Of a stretch of DNA of 10,090 bases, positions 1 to 5,582 are shown one piece after another. The stretch comes from an uncultured Treponema sp. (lineage in GTDB: Bacteria; Spirochaetota; Spirochaetia; Treponematales; Treponemataceae). The notes beneath the pieces are model-generated. The model did no database searches, had not been told where the DNA came from, and saw nothing but the letters and a program-made list of their open reading frames with translations. The position numbers were made by a program, and so were the translations under genes. The DNA lies in NCBI GenBank assembly GCA_937885175.1, contig CAKZZO010000081.1, positions 1-10,090 on the forward strand, read 5' to 3'. Position 1 is the stretch's first letter. Every line of letters begins with the position of its first letter.

Positions 1-1390
1 GACCTGTGTAGCCCGCCTCGCGCAATGTGTTGATTGCGAAAATGCTTCGCTTTCCTTCCCGACATACAAAAATCGTGTCAATCGCGGGGTCAAGTTCCTT
101 CTGGCGGCGGGCCAACTGTCCGATGGGAATGACAATCGCGTCCGGAAAGCGGTTGATTGCCCGCTCGTGCGGCTCTCGTACATCCACAATCGTCATTTTG
201 TCGCCATTGGAAATGCGCTTTGCAAGTACAGCCGCTTCAATCCCTTCCACGGGAATTTCATTTTCGTCCTCTTTGAGCCCGCAGAATTCTTCGTAATCAA
301 AATCCTCAACTTCCGTAATTGACGGCCGTAAACCGCAAATCGGGCAGTTATCGTCTTTTACAAGTTTGACTTTCTCCGAAGTGAGATTCCATGAGTCAAG
401 TACAAGACATTCTCCTACAAGCGACTCTCCTCCGCCTATGATTAGTTTTAAAATTTCTGTCGCCTGAATGCTTCCCACAATGCCGGGAAGAGATGATATA
501 ACGCCGCTTTCCGAACAAGAGGGAACGAGACCGCTTTGCGGTGGGGCCGGAAACGCACAGCGGTAGCAAGGGCCTTGCTTAGCGTCAAAAACCGAAACCT
601 GTCCCTCGAACTGATAAATCGCCGCAAAGACATTGGGTTTCTTCAGCAGGACGCAGGCATCGTTGATAAGATAGCGGGCCTTGTAATTGTCAGTTGAATC
701 CGCGACGATGTCATAATCAGCGATGATTTCCATGATGTTGTCCGCGTCAAGTTTTTCGCTGTAGGTTTTTACCGTAATCGCAGAATTTACGCCTTTGATT
801 TTGTCTTTTGCAGACATGACTTTGGGTCTTTTCAAATCCCGTCTTCCGTACAAAACTTGATTCTGCAGGTTATGAATCGTAACAACATCAAAATCGGCAA
901 GACCAATTGTTCCCACTCCCGCCACAGCAAGATATTGGGCAAGCACCGAGCCGAGAGAGCCTAGGCCGCAAATCAAAACTTTTGCCGCCTTGATGCTTTT
1001 TTGACCTTTCACGCCGATTTCCCGCAGCATCAAGTGCTTTGAAAATTGCTCAATCTCCCCGTCATCAAGTTTTGCTTCTTTGCGGCGTTCCTGGGGAATG
1101 ACTGAATCCACGGGCGCACCGCCAGCAATCGAGGGAAGAAGAAGCACCGTGTCGCCTGAATGCAATCGTGTCTCCAACTTTTGCAGCTGCTGAATATTCA
1201 CATCGTTTACATAAATGTGTATGAACTGGCGTAATTCGCCGTTTTCATCGTACAAGGCATTTTTAAAATCTGGGTATTCATCGGTGAGAGTACTTAAAAC
1301 ACCCAGAACCGTGTCTTTTTCAAGGGAAAAAGAAGAAATTCGACCCGTAAAGGTGCGCAAAGTCGCTGAAACCAAAACTTTTACAGACAT
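1..1390 (-). CDS. MoaD-like carrier / MoeB-like E1 / rhodanese fusion (partial)
   Basis: My own translation from the ATG at 1388-1390 is open for 463 codons and runs off the left edge. Residues 1-91 form a ubiquitin-like MoaD/ThiS domain ending LLLPSIAGG (Gly90-Gly91). Residues about 115-355 are a MoeB/ThiF E1 domain with nucleotide loop GLGSLG (142-147), DSTDN (231-235), the SCSESGV cysteine (C292) and zinc cysteines CYRC (275, 278) and CPIC (349, 352). After a DYEEFCG linker comes a rhodanese domain with VDVREPHE (402-409) and active-site loop CREGKRS (C443). In this family the E1 adenylates the carrier's terminal glycine and the rhodanese supplies sulfur to form a thiocarboxylate. Mycobacterial MoeZ has the E1 and rhodanese parts with a separate carrier, CysO. 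Here the carrier is fused in front, so its Gly-Gly is internal. Two E1 arginines appear replaced (K118, N177). The end product (cysteine, thiolated tRNA or a cofactor) cannot be read from the window; the JAMM neighbour favours a CysO-like cysteine route. Confidence 0.88.
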   Translation of the reverse strand, partial: MSVKVLVSATLRTFTGRISSFSLEKDTVLGVLSTLTDEYPDFKNALYDENGELRQFIHIYVNDVNIQQLQKLETRLHSGDTVLLLPSIAGGAPVDSVIPQERRKEAKLDDGEIEQFSKHLMLREIGVKGQKSIKAAKVLICGLGSLGSVLAQYLAVAGVGTIGLADFDVVTIHNLQNQVLYGRRDLKRPKVMSAKDKIKGVNSAITVKTYSEKLDADNIMEIIADYDIVADSTDNYKARYLINDACVLLKKPNVFAAIYQFEGQVSVFDAKQGPCYRCAFPAPPQSGLVPSCSESGVISSLPGIVGSIQATEILKLIIGGGESLVGECLVLDSWNLTSEKVKLVKDDNCPICGLRPSITEVEDFDYEEFCGLKEDENEIPVEGIEAAVLAKRISNGDKMTIVDVREPHERAINRFPDAIVIPIGQLARRQKELDPAIDTIFVCREGKRSIFAINTLREAGYTG

Positions 1391-1827
1391 ATAATTTCCT
1401 CCTCGGTAAAATCCGTTTTTTTTGTTCCGCCGATAAAGGCAAAACTTTTGACAGCCACAGCTTTTCCGTCAAGAACGGAAACAATCGGGTAAGAAAGAAA
1501 GGGAAACGCAAAATCCCTGTCTTTCTTAGAAGCCACCGCATCAAAATCCGCGTGAGAGTGATAGATGCCAATTACGTCAAGATTTTGTCTTGCCGCTATT
1601 TTCTCTGCCTTTAGCAAATCTGTCTCGGAAAGAGCAAATTCAGTTCGTCTGGAAGTGGCGGAATTCTTCACGGGGATAAGAGAATGAACCAGCCTCGTAT
1701 CGGCATTGCACTTTCCCAAAAGAAGACCAAGGCATTCTTCTGGAAAGGAACGCTCACCATGCTGTTTTATGAGTGTAAAAAGTTCGTAGGGAATGTTCAG
1801 CACTGCGATTTTCTCCTCCGATTGCAT
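1381..1827 (-). CDS. JAMM/MPN+ zinc metallopeptidase, Mec-like
   Basis: This 148-residue protein is a single JAMM (MPN+, JAB) domain, the fold of Mec+ and of eukaryotic deubiquitinases. The full catalytic signature is visible: Glu31 in PEECLGLLLG (29-38), then H90-S-H92, seven residues, S100-x-x-D103. His90, His92 and Asp103 should bind zinc and Glu31 activate water. The usual proline after HSH is alanine (A93). Such enzymes cut after the C-terminal Gly-Gly of a ubiquitin-like protein; Mec+ frees cysteine from CysO in mycobacteria. The overlapping downstream gene encodes a MoaD-like carrier with an internal Gly-Gly, the likely substrate. The ATG at 1827 has no Shine-Dalgarno. A GTG at 1801-1803 (codon 9), nine bases after GGAGGAG, gives the N-terminus VLNIPYELF that matches where the family usually begins, so the protein may really be 140 residues. 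Family assignment is very secure; the substrate is inferred. Confidence 0.9.
   Translation of the reverse strand: MQSEEKIAVLNIPYELFTLIKQHGERSFPEECLGLLLGKCNADTRLVHSLIPVKNSATSRRTEFALSETDLLKAEKIAARQNLDVIGIYHSHADFDAVASKKDRDFAFPFLSYPIVSVLDGKAVAVKSFAFIGGTKKTDFTEEEIICL
1398..1404 (-). promoter_or_regulatory. Shine-Dalgarno site for the fusion gene, inside the JAMM gene
   Basis: On the minus strand GAGGAGG lies seven bases before the ATG at 1388-1390. It sits within the last codons of the JAMM gene, whose TAA (1381-1383) lies past that ATG. The strong site fixes the start of the fusion gene and suggests translational coupling of the two proteins. Confidence 0.8.
1813..1819 (-). promoter_or_regulatory. 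Shine-Dalgarno site pointing to a GTG start of the JAMM gene
   Basis: GGAGGAG on the minus strand is followed after nine bases by an in-frame GTG at 1801-1803. No comparable site precedes the ATG at 1827. It therefore supports the internal GTG as the real start. Confidence 0.55.
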
Positions 1828-1842
1828 AGTATTTAAACTACT

Positions 1843-1865
1843 AAACCTAGTGTATTAGTAGGTTT
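1843..1865. promoter_or_regulatory. Operator-like palindrome over the JAMM/fusion promoter
   Basis: The outer seven bases of each side pair perfectly: AAACCTA (1843-1849) and TAGGTTT (1859-1865), centred on 1854, with two further symmetric positions inside. Read on the minus strand it contains CCTACTAA and ACTAGG. It covers the -10 box of the minus-strand promoter, the usual place for a repressor site. CCTACTA-type half-sites recall operators of Rrf2-family regulators (CymR for cysteine, IscR for iron-sulfur), which would suit a sulfur-transfer operon. The family match is from memory and the regulator is not in the window. Confidence 0.5.
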
Positions 1866-1877
1866 TATCTTTGTCAA
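1849..1877 (-). promoter_or_regulatory. Promoter of the JAMM / fusion operon
   Basis: On the minus strand there is a perfect -35 TTGACA (1872-1877), a 17-base spacer and a -10 TACACT (1849-1854, four of six consensus bases). Transcription should begin near 1842. That leaves about 15 bases before the ATG at 1827 or about 39 before the better-placed GTG at 1803. The palindrome at 1843-1865 covers the -10 box. Confidence 0.65.
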
Positions 1878-1884
1878 TAGCGTC

Positions 1885-1900
1885 TTTCATTTTTATGAAA
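1885..1900. repeat. Short perfect inverted repeat between divergent promoters
   Basis: TTTCAT, a TTTT loop and ATGAAA form a perfect 6-bp inverted repeat where the folC -35 box should be. It could be an activator or repressor site, or chance in AT-rich sequence. Confidence 0.3.
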
Positions 1901-1907
1901 ACTGCGT

Positions 1908-1913
1908 TACACT
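1908..1913 (+). promoter_or_regulatory. -10 box of folC, suggesting a leaderless start
   Basis: TACACT ends six bases before the folC ATG (1920), so the predicted first transcribed base is the A of the start codon. There is no Shine-Dalgarno: the bases before ATG are ACTCTCCCC. No good -35 box exists at 16-18 bases; that place holds TTTCAT, one arm of the inverted repeat at 1885-1900. Confidence 0.4.
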
Positions 1914-1919
1914 CTCCCC

Positions 1920-3308
1920 ATGTCACAGTTTGCCTGTTTGGATGAGTTGCAGTCCTGGCTTGACTCCTACTTGAACTTTGAGAAATTGCCGCAAAAGAAT
2001 ATGTTTTGGCTGGACACGATGAAATATTTGTGTTCGCTTTTTGGCGACCCCCAGTGTGCTGCCCCTGTTTTCCATGTTGCAGGCTCTAAGGGAAAAGGGT
2101 CTGTCTCCGCAATGATTGCATCAATTTTGGATGCATCTGGCTACAAAACAGGACTGTATTCCTCTCCCCATATTCTTGACTTTGTGGAGCGGATTGGTTC
2201 TGCCCGCGGTGCCTTTTCAGAAGACGTGTACAAAAAGGCCGCAGGTGAGCTTAGAGAAAAAATCGCGCCGCTTTCTCAGAAGGCACTTCCCGACGGACGG
2301 GCAATCACTTGGTTTGAGCTGGTTACGCTCTATGCCTTTCTCTGTTTCCGCGCCGCCCATACGGATTACACGGTGCTGGAGGTTGGCTTGGGCGGTCGGC
2401 TGGATGCTACGAATGTCGTTTTGCCAAAGGTAAGCTGCATTACCCCCATTGAGCTGGAACATACGGAATTCCTTGGCGATACTCTTGCAAAGGTTGCGGG
2501 TGAAAAAGCCGGCATCATAAAGGAAGGAAGACCCGTAGTGATTGCAGGACAGAAACCTGAGGCAAAGGCTGTATTCCAGCGGATAGCAAGAGAAAAGAAT
2601 GCTCCCCTGTACTGCATTGATGAAGTTGCGCAGGTGCAGTTTGACTACGTGTCTGCAGATAAGGTTCTGCATGCCGCCTGTATGAAGACTTCGATTTCTT
2701 CGCCCCTCTTTCACCGTCCAATACAGGCCAACTTACGCTTGTTAGGCTCCTTTCAGGCGCAGAATGCGGCATTGGCGGCGGTGGCGGTAAAAATCATATT
2801 TCCTGATTTAGATGAAAAACTCATTGAAAATGGGCTGGAAAAAGCCCTGCTTCCGGGCAGATTTGAAGTAATTTCACCAAGTACAGGGGAAATTTTACTG
2901 AAAAAGGGGTTGCGTAAACGACCGTTCGTTATTCTTGATGGTGCCCATACGGTAAACAGCCTTGGCTACACGCTTGACACATTCGATGCTCTTTTTGGCG
3001 ATAGTAAGGCTCACCTGCTCTTTGGCTGCGCCGCCGACAAGGACATGAAGGACATGGCTCCGCTGTTTTCGGAACGTTTTTCCCATATCACGCTTACAAG
3101 ACCAGGGGCTGTAAAGCAGAGCAATCTTTCTGCATTGACTGCGGCTTTTGATGCGGCGGACATACCCTACACCTGCAATGAGGATTTTCTTGCGGCCATT
3201 CATAGTGCACTGGATGCAGCGCAAGAGACTGGTCATCCGCTTTTGGTTACCGGCTCTTTTTATTTGCTTGCGGAAGTAAAAAAAGTTTTGAACGCTGAGT
3301 ATTATTGA
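1920..3308 (+). CDS. folC: Folylpolyglutamate synthase / dihydrofolate synthase
   Basis: FolC is a cytoplasmic Mur-ligase-family enzyme that uses ATP to add glutamate to folates, and in many bacteria also joins glutamate to dihydropteroate. The 462 residues are a normal length. Visible motifs in order: P-loop AGSKGKGS (54-61), SSPH (81-84) with ERI (90-92), EVGLGGRLDATN (154-165), EHTEFLG (180-186), EKAGIIK (195-201) containing the lysine usually carbamylated (K196), QNAALA (281-286), LPGRFEV (311-317), LDGAHT (339-344) and VTGSFYLLAEV (443-453). The P-loop has GSKGKGS where most relatives have GTNGKGS. No Shine-Dalgarno precedes the ATG, and a TACACT box lies six bases upstream, so the mRNA may be leaderless. 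The next in-frame ATG (codon 28) would remove conserved sequence. The gene's end overlaps the convergent alr stop by seven bases. No folP or other folate gene is nearby, so dihydrofolate synthase activity is not shown by context. Confidence 0.95.
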   Translation: MSQFACLDELQSWLDSYLNFEKLPQKNMFWLDTMKYLCSLFGDPQCAAPVFHVAGSKGKGSVSAMIASILDASGYKTGLYSSPHILDFVERIGSARGAFSEDVYKKAAGELREKIAPLSQKALPDGRAITWFELVTLYAFLCFRAAHTDYTVLEVGLGGRLDATNVVLPKVSCITPIELEHTEFLGDTLAKVAGEKAGIIKEGRPVVIAGQKPEAKAVFQRIAREKNAPLYCIDEVAQVQFDYVSADKVLHAACMKTSISSPLFHRPIQANLRLLGSFQAQNAALAAVAVKIIFPDLDEKLIENGLEKALLPGRFEVISPSTGEILLKKGLRKRPFVILDGAHTVNSLGYTLDTFDALFGDSKAHLLFGCAADKDMKDMAPLFSERFSHITLTRPGAVKQSNLSALTAAFDAADIPYTCNEDFLAAIHSALDAAQETGHPLLVTGSFYLLAEVKKVLNAEYY

Positions 3309-4444
3309 TATACTCGGGGAACCCGCTTGGTTATTGCACTGGTAATTTCGTAGGAAATCGTGCCGGTGGCATCGGCAAGTTCCTGAGCGGTAAGGACGGC
3401 CCCGCTTTCTTTTGGTCCAAAGAGTACTGCCTCGCTCCACCGCTCTACCGGATTTTTTCCCAAATCAATCATGCACTGATCCATGCAGATGCGGCCACGC
3501 ACGGGGTATGCCTTTCCCTTTACGGCTACCTGCAGATGAGGAGCCAGCCGCCTGAAAAGTCCGTCTGCATAGCCAATGGGAAGAACCCCTGTCATGGTGT
3601 CTTCCTCTGCCGTCCATGTGTGGCCGTATGATACTGACATGCCTTTTTTGATTGGACGAATGGCAACCACCTGTGTTACCAGTGCCATTACCGGACGCAA
3701 GTCTATGGGCATCTTCTTCCTTTCGTAGTATTGCCGCGGTTTTCCGTCAGGATAGTAGCCGTAGACGATGATGCCGGGACGCACCATGTCCAGATGATAT
3801 TCCGGCTTTTCCAGCGTGGCGGCGGAATTGCAGCAATGGCAGATTCCCGGATTGATTCCCGCTGCCTTTACGTTTTCTATGGCCTGTGTAAAGCGGGCAA
3901 ACTGACGCGCGGTATAGGCTTCGTCGCCTTCTGCGGGAGAATCTGATACGGCAAAATGGGTGCTCATGCCGCCAAGCAGGAGCTTGCCTGTGGAAAGGAT
4001 GTGGCGGGCAATGTCCGCTGCTTCTTCGGGATAACAGCCAATCCGTCCCATGCCAGTATCTACGGCAAGGTGCACTGCATAGTCTTTTTTGCCTGCCTTC
4101 TGAACCGCCTGTGAAAGAAGGTCAACGTAATCTTTGTCAAATACAAAGGGAGTGATGTCATTTGCCACGAGACTGTCCATTTCTTCCGGCTGGCAGAGAC
4201 TCAAAAGCAAAAGGGGGGCATGAATACCTGCCTCACGGAGTTCAATGCCTTCGCTTACGGCGGCAATAGCAAGAAAATCCGCACCGCATGCAAGGGCAAT
4301 GCCTGCACATTCCACGGCTCCATGTCCGTATGCGTTTGCCTTTACTGCTACACACATTTTTGTCCTTGGAGAAAGACCTTGTTTTATTTGCATGAGGTTA
4401 TGCTTCAGGTTATCCGTATAGATTCTTGCTATGGTTGCTCGCAT
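3302..4444 (-). CDS. alr: Alanine racemase
   Basis: Alr is a PLP enzyme of the cytoplasm that interconverts L- and D-alanine, supplying D-alanine for peptidoglycan. It is 380 residues, full length. The N-terminal barrel carries AVKANAYGHG with PLP lysine K35, DTGMGRIG (129-136) and MVRPGI (220-225). The C-terminal domain carries VSYGHTW (271-277) with catalytic tyrosine Y273, and GRICMDQ (317-323). The position just before VDTGM, usually a carbamylated lysine, is Ala127. The ATG at 4442-4444 has no Shine-Dalgarno, and a good promoter ends six bases before it, so the transcript is probably leaderless. At the other end the stop codon overlaps that of folC, so any terminator must lie inside folC. 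Assignment is secure; a second PLP role cannot be excluded. Confidence 0.96.
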   Translation of the reverse strand: MRATIARIYTDNLKHNLMQIKQGLSPRTKMCVAVKANAYGHGAVECAGIALACGADFLAIAAVSEGIELREAGIHAPLLLLSLCQPEEMDSLVANDITPFVFDKDYVDLLSQAVQKAGKKDYAVHLAVDTGMGRIGCYPEEAADIARHILSTGKLLLGGMSTHFAVSDSPAEGDEAYTARQFARFTQAIENVKAAGINPGICHCCNSAATLEKPEYHLDMVRPGIIVYGYYPDGKPRQYYERKKMPIDLRPVMALVTQVVAIRPIKKGMSVSYGHTWTAEEDTMTGVLPIGYADGLFRRLAPHLQVAVKGKAYPVRGRICMDQCMIDLGKNPVERWSEAVLFGPKESGAVLTAQELADATGTISYEITSAITKRVPRVYQ

Positions 4445-4450
4445 GTCACG

Positions 4451-4479
4451 ATTGTAGGACTTTGCATGGAAATAAGCAA
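4451..4479 (-). promoter_or_regulatory. alr promoter, leaderless geometry
   Basis: On the minus strand: -35 TTGCTT (4474-4479), 17-base spacer, -10 TACAAT (4451-4456, five of six consensus bases), then CGTGAC and the ATG. Transcription is predicted to start at or within a base of the A of the start codon. Confidence 0.6.
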
Positions 4480-4510
4480 TATTAACATTTGCCCTTTTTT
4501 TGCCGATATA

Positions 4511-4539
4511 TTGAATAGTATGTATTTTTCTTATATACT
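4511..4539 (+). promoter_or_regulatory. Promoter of the lipoprotein-thrC unit
   Basis: -35 TTGAAT (4511-4516), 17-base spacer, -10 TATACT (4534-4539). The predicted start near 4546 gives a leader of about 26 bases that carries the GGGGA ribosome site (4559-4563), eight bases before the ATG at 4572. It is back to back with the alr promoter; about 30 bases separate the two -35 boxes. Confidence 0.65.
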
Positions 4540-4571
4540 AATCCTATTCAGAAAATGTGGGGAATTTTACA

Positions 4572-5567
4572 ATGAAATTGTGTAAAAGAGTTCTTACGCT
4601 CACTTCCGCAGCGGCTTCGCTGCTTGTTATATCATGCGGAACGACCTCGTCCGTAACAGAGGCGCATACATCTTCGGAAGAAGTTCAGCAGGAAACTGTT
4701 GTAGAGTCAAGTGAAAGCACGGCTCAGGAAACGATTGCCAGTTCTGACTATGATTTGTACAAAAACAAAATTGACGGGCTTTCCCTTAAACTTGTTTCTG
4801 CTCCTAAACCGACAAGCAAAGGTCGTGCCTTTCCCTCTCCCTTTAGCATTAAGGTCACAAAATCTGTGGATGGAACTCCGGCGGAAAATGTTGAGCTGAC
4901 CGTACTTTATCCGGTTTCAAAAAAAGATGATCTGGTGCAGTACGGAGAAAGCAAGATTACCTCAAATGCCAACGGTACGGCAAACTTCACTCCGCCGGTG
5001 CCAAAAATTGCCGTCAATGACATCGTGTCGATTTTCCCTGCCGGTGACATGTCAAATGAGGATATTGCGGCGGCTGCAAAACTCTCTGGGGTTACCGCTG
5101 CCTATCAGGTGCGTACAAATCTGCTGCAGTCAGGCGGTTGCATTGCCCTTGTGGATTTTGCCCAAAATGGTACGCCAATCACCAGCAATTCCTTATCCTC
5201 CTCAAATCTTCTCACCGAAATGATGAAAAAAGGTTTTGTACGCGTCGGCAACATTGACTTTACCAAAGAAGTGGTTTCCGGCAGCAAGGATAAGGTCTAC
5301 GCTTCTGCAAAGCCCATGATTGGCACTTCCTCAGCCTATCTGATTTATGGCACGGTAAAGTATGATCAGGTAATCACGCAGATTGACGGAGGCTATACCT
5401 GTACGCTGGTGGGTGACATTACCTGCCTGAACATGAAAGACGGCTCTGTGCTCTACCACACGGTAAAGACGGCTTCCGCTACTGACACAAAGGACTGGAA
5501 TGTGCTTCCCAAGGCTCGTGCTGAACTGGCAAAACAGATTGCAGATGCCGTATACTACGGACTTTAA
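4572..5567 (+). CDS. Lipoprotein with Ig-like and possible CsgG/LpoB-like domains
   Basis: I do not recognise a named family for this 331-residue protein. The ATG at 4572 is preferred over a GTG at 4557 because GGGGA lies eight bases before it. Residues 1-21 are a lipoprotein signal peptide with lipobox VISC, making Cys22 the lipidated N-terminus. A Ser/Thr/Glu-rich tether follows (23-58). Residues about 85-158 look like an Ig-like beta domain: the stretch from SVDGTPAENVELTV (98-111) through TSNANGTANFTPP (130-142) has the Big_1/carboxypeptidase-regulatory pattern. From IALVDFAQNG (191-200) the order of strands and helices, including LLTEMMKKGFVRVG and YLIYGTV, recalls the CsgG/LpoB/TolB-N fold; this is inference from pattern alone. 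The C-terminus is a helix ending AVYYGL. It is probably anchored in the outer or inner membrane facing the periplasm. thrC follows after 15 bases, probably cotranscribed, with no obvious functional link. Confidence 0.75.
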   Translation: MKLCKRVLTLTSAAASLLVISCGTTSSVTEAHTSSEEVQQETVVESSESTAQETIASSDYDLYKNKIDGLSLKLVSAPKPTSKGRAFPSPFSIKVTKSVDGTPAENVELTVLYPVSKKDDLVQYGESKITSNANGTANFTPPVPKIAVNDIVSIFPAGDMSNEDIAAAAKLSGVTAAYQVRTNLLQSGGCIALVDFAQNGTPITSNSLSSSNLLTEMMKKGFVRVGNIDFTKEVVSGSKDKVYASAKPMIGTSSAYLIYGTVKYDQVITQIDGGYTCTLVGDITCLNMKDGSVLYHTVKTASATDTKDWNVLPKARAELAKQIADAVYYGL

Positions 5568-5582
5568 CATAAGGAATACCAT

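Noticed and set aside
27..296. Plus-strand open frame at the left edge
   Set aside because: The opposite strand encodes the rhodanese domain with its CREGKRS active-site loop, which explains the frame.
1..1390. Molybdopterin synthesis (moaD/moeB) as the role of the fusion
   Set aside because: No other molybdenum-cofactor gene is visible, and a JAMM peptidase is not part of that pathway.
1..1827. An antiphage ubiquitin-like conjugation system (Bil- or CBASS-like), since a Ubl, an E1 and a JAMM peptidase occur together
   Set aside because: There is no E2-like gene or effector in view, and the rhodanese domain and MoeZ-like linker point to sulfur transfer. The left neighbour is outside the window, so this is unlikely but not disproved.
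2217..2714. Long open frame antisense to folC
   Set aside because: It lies wholly inside folC, has no family motifs, and is best explained as a shadow of the conserved gene.
4557..4571. GTG at 4557 as start of the first lipoprotein
   Set aside because: The GGGGA ribosome site overlaps it and fits the ATG at 4572, which also gives a standard lipoprotein signal peptide.
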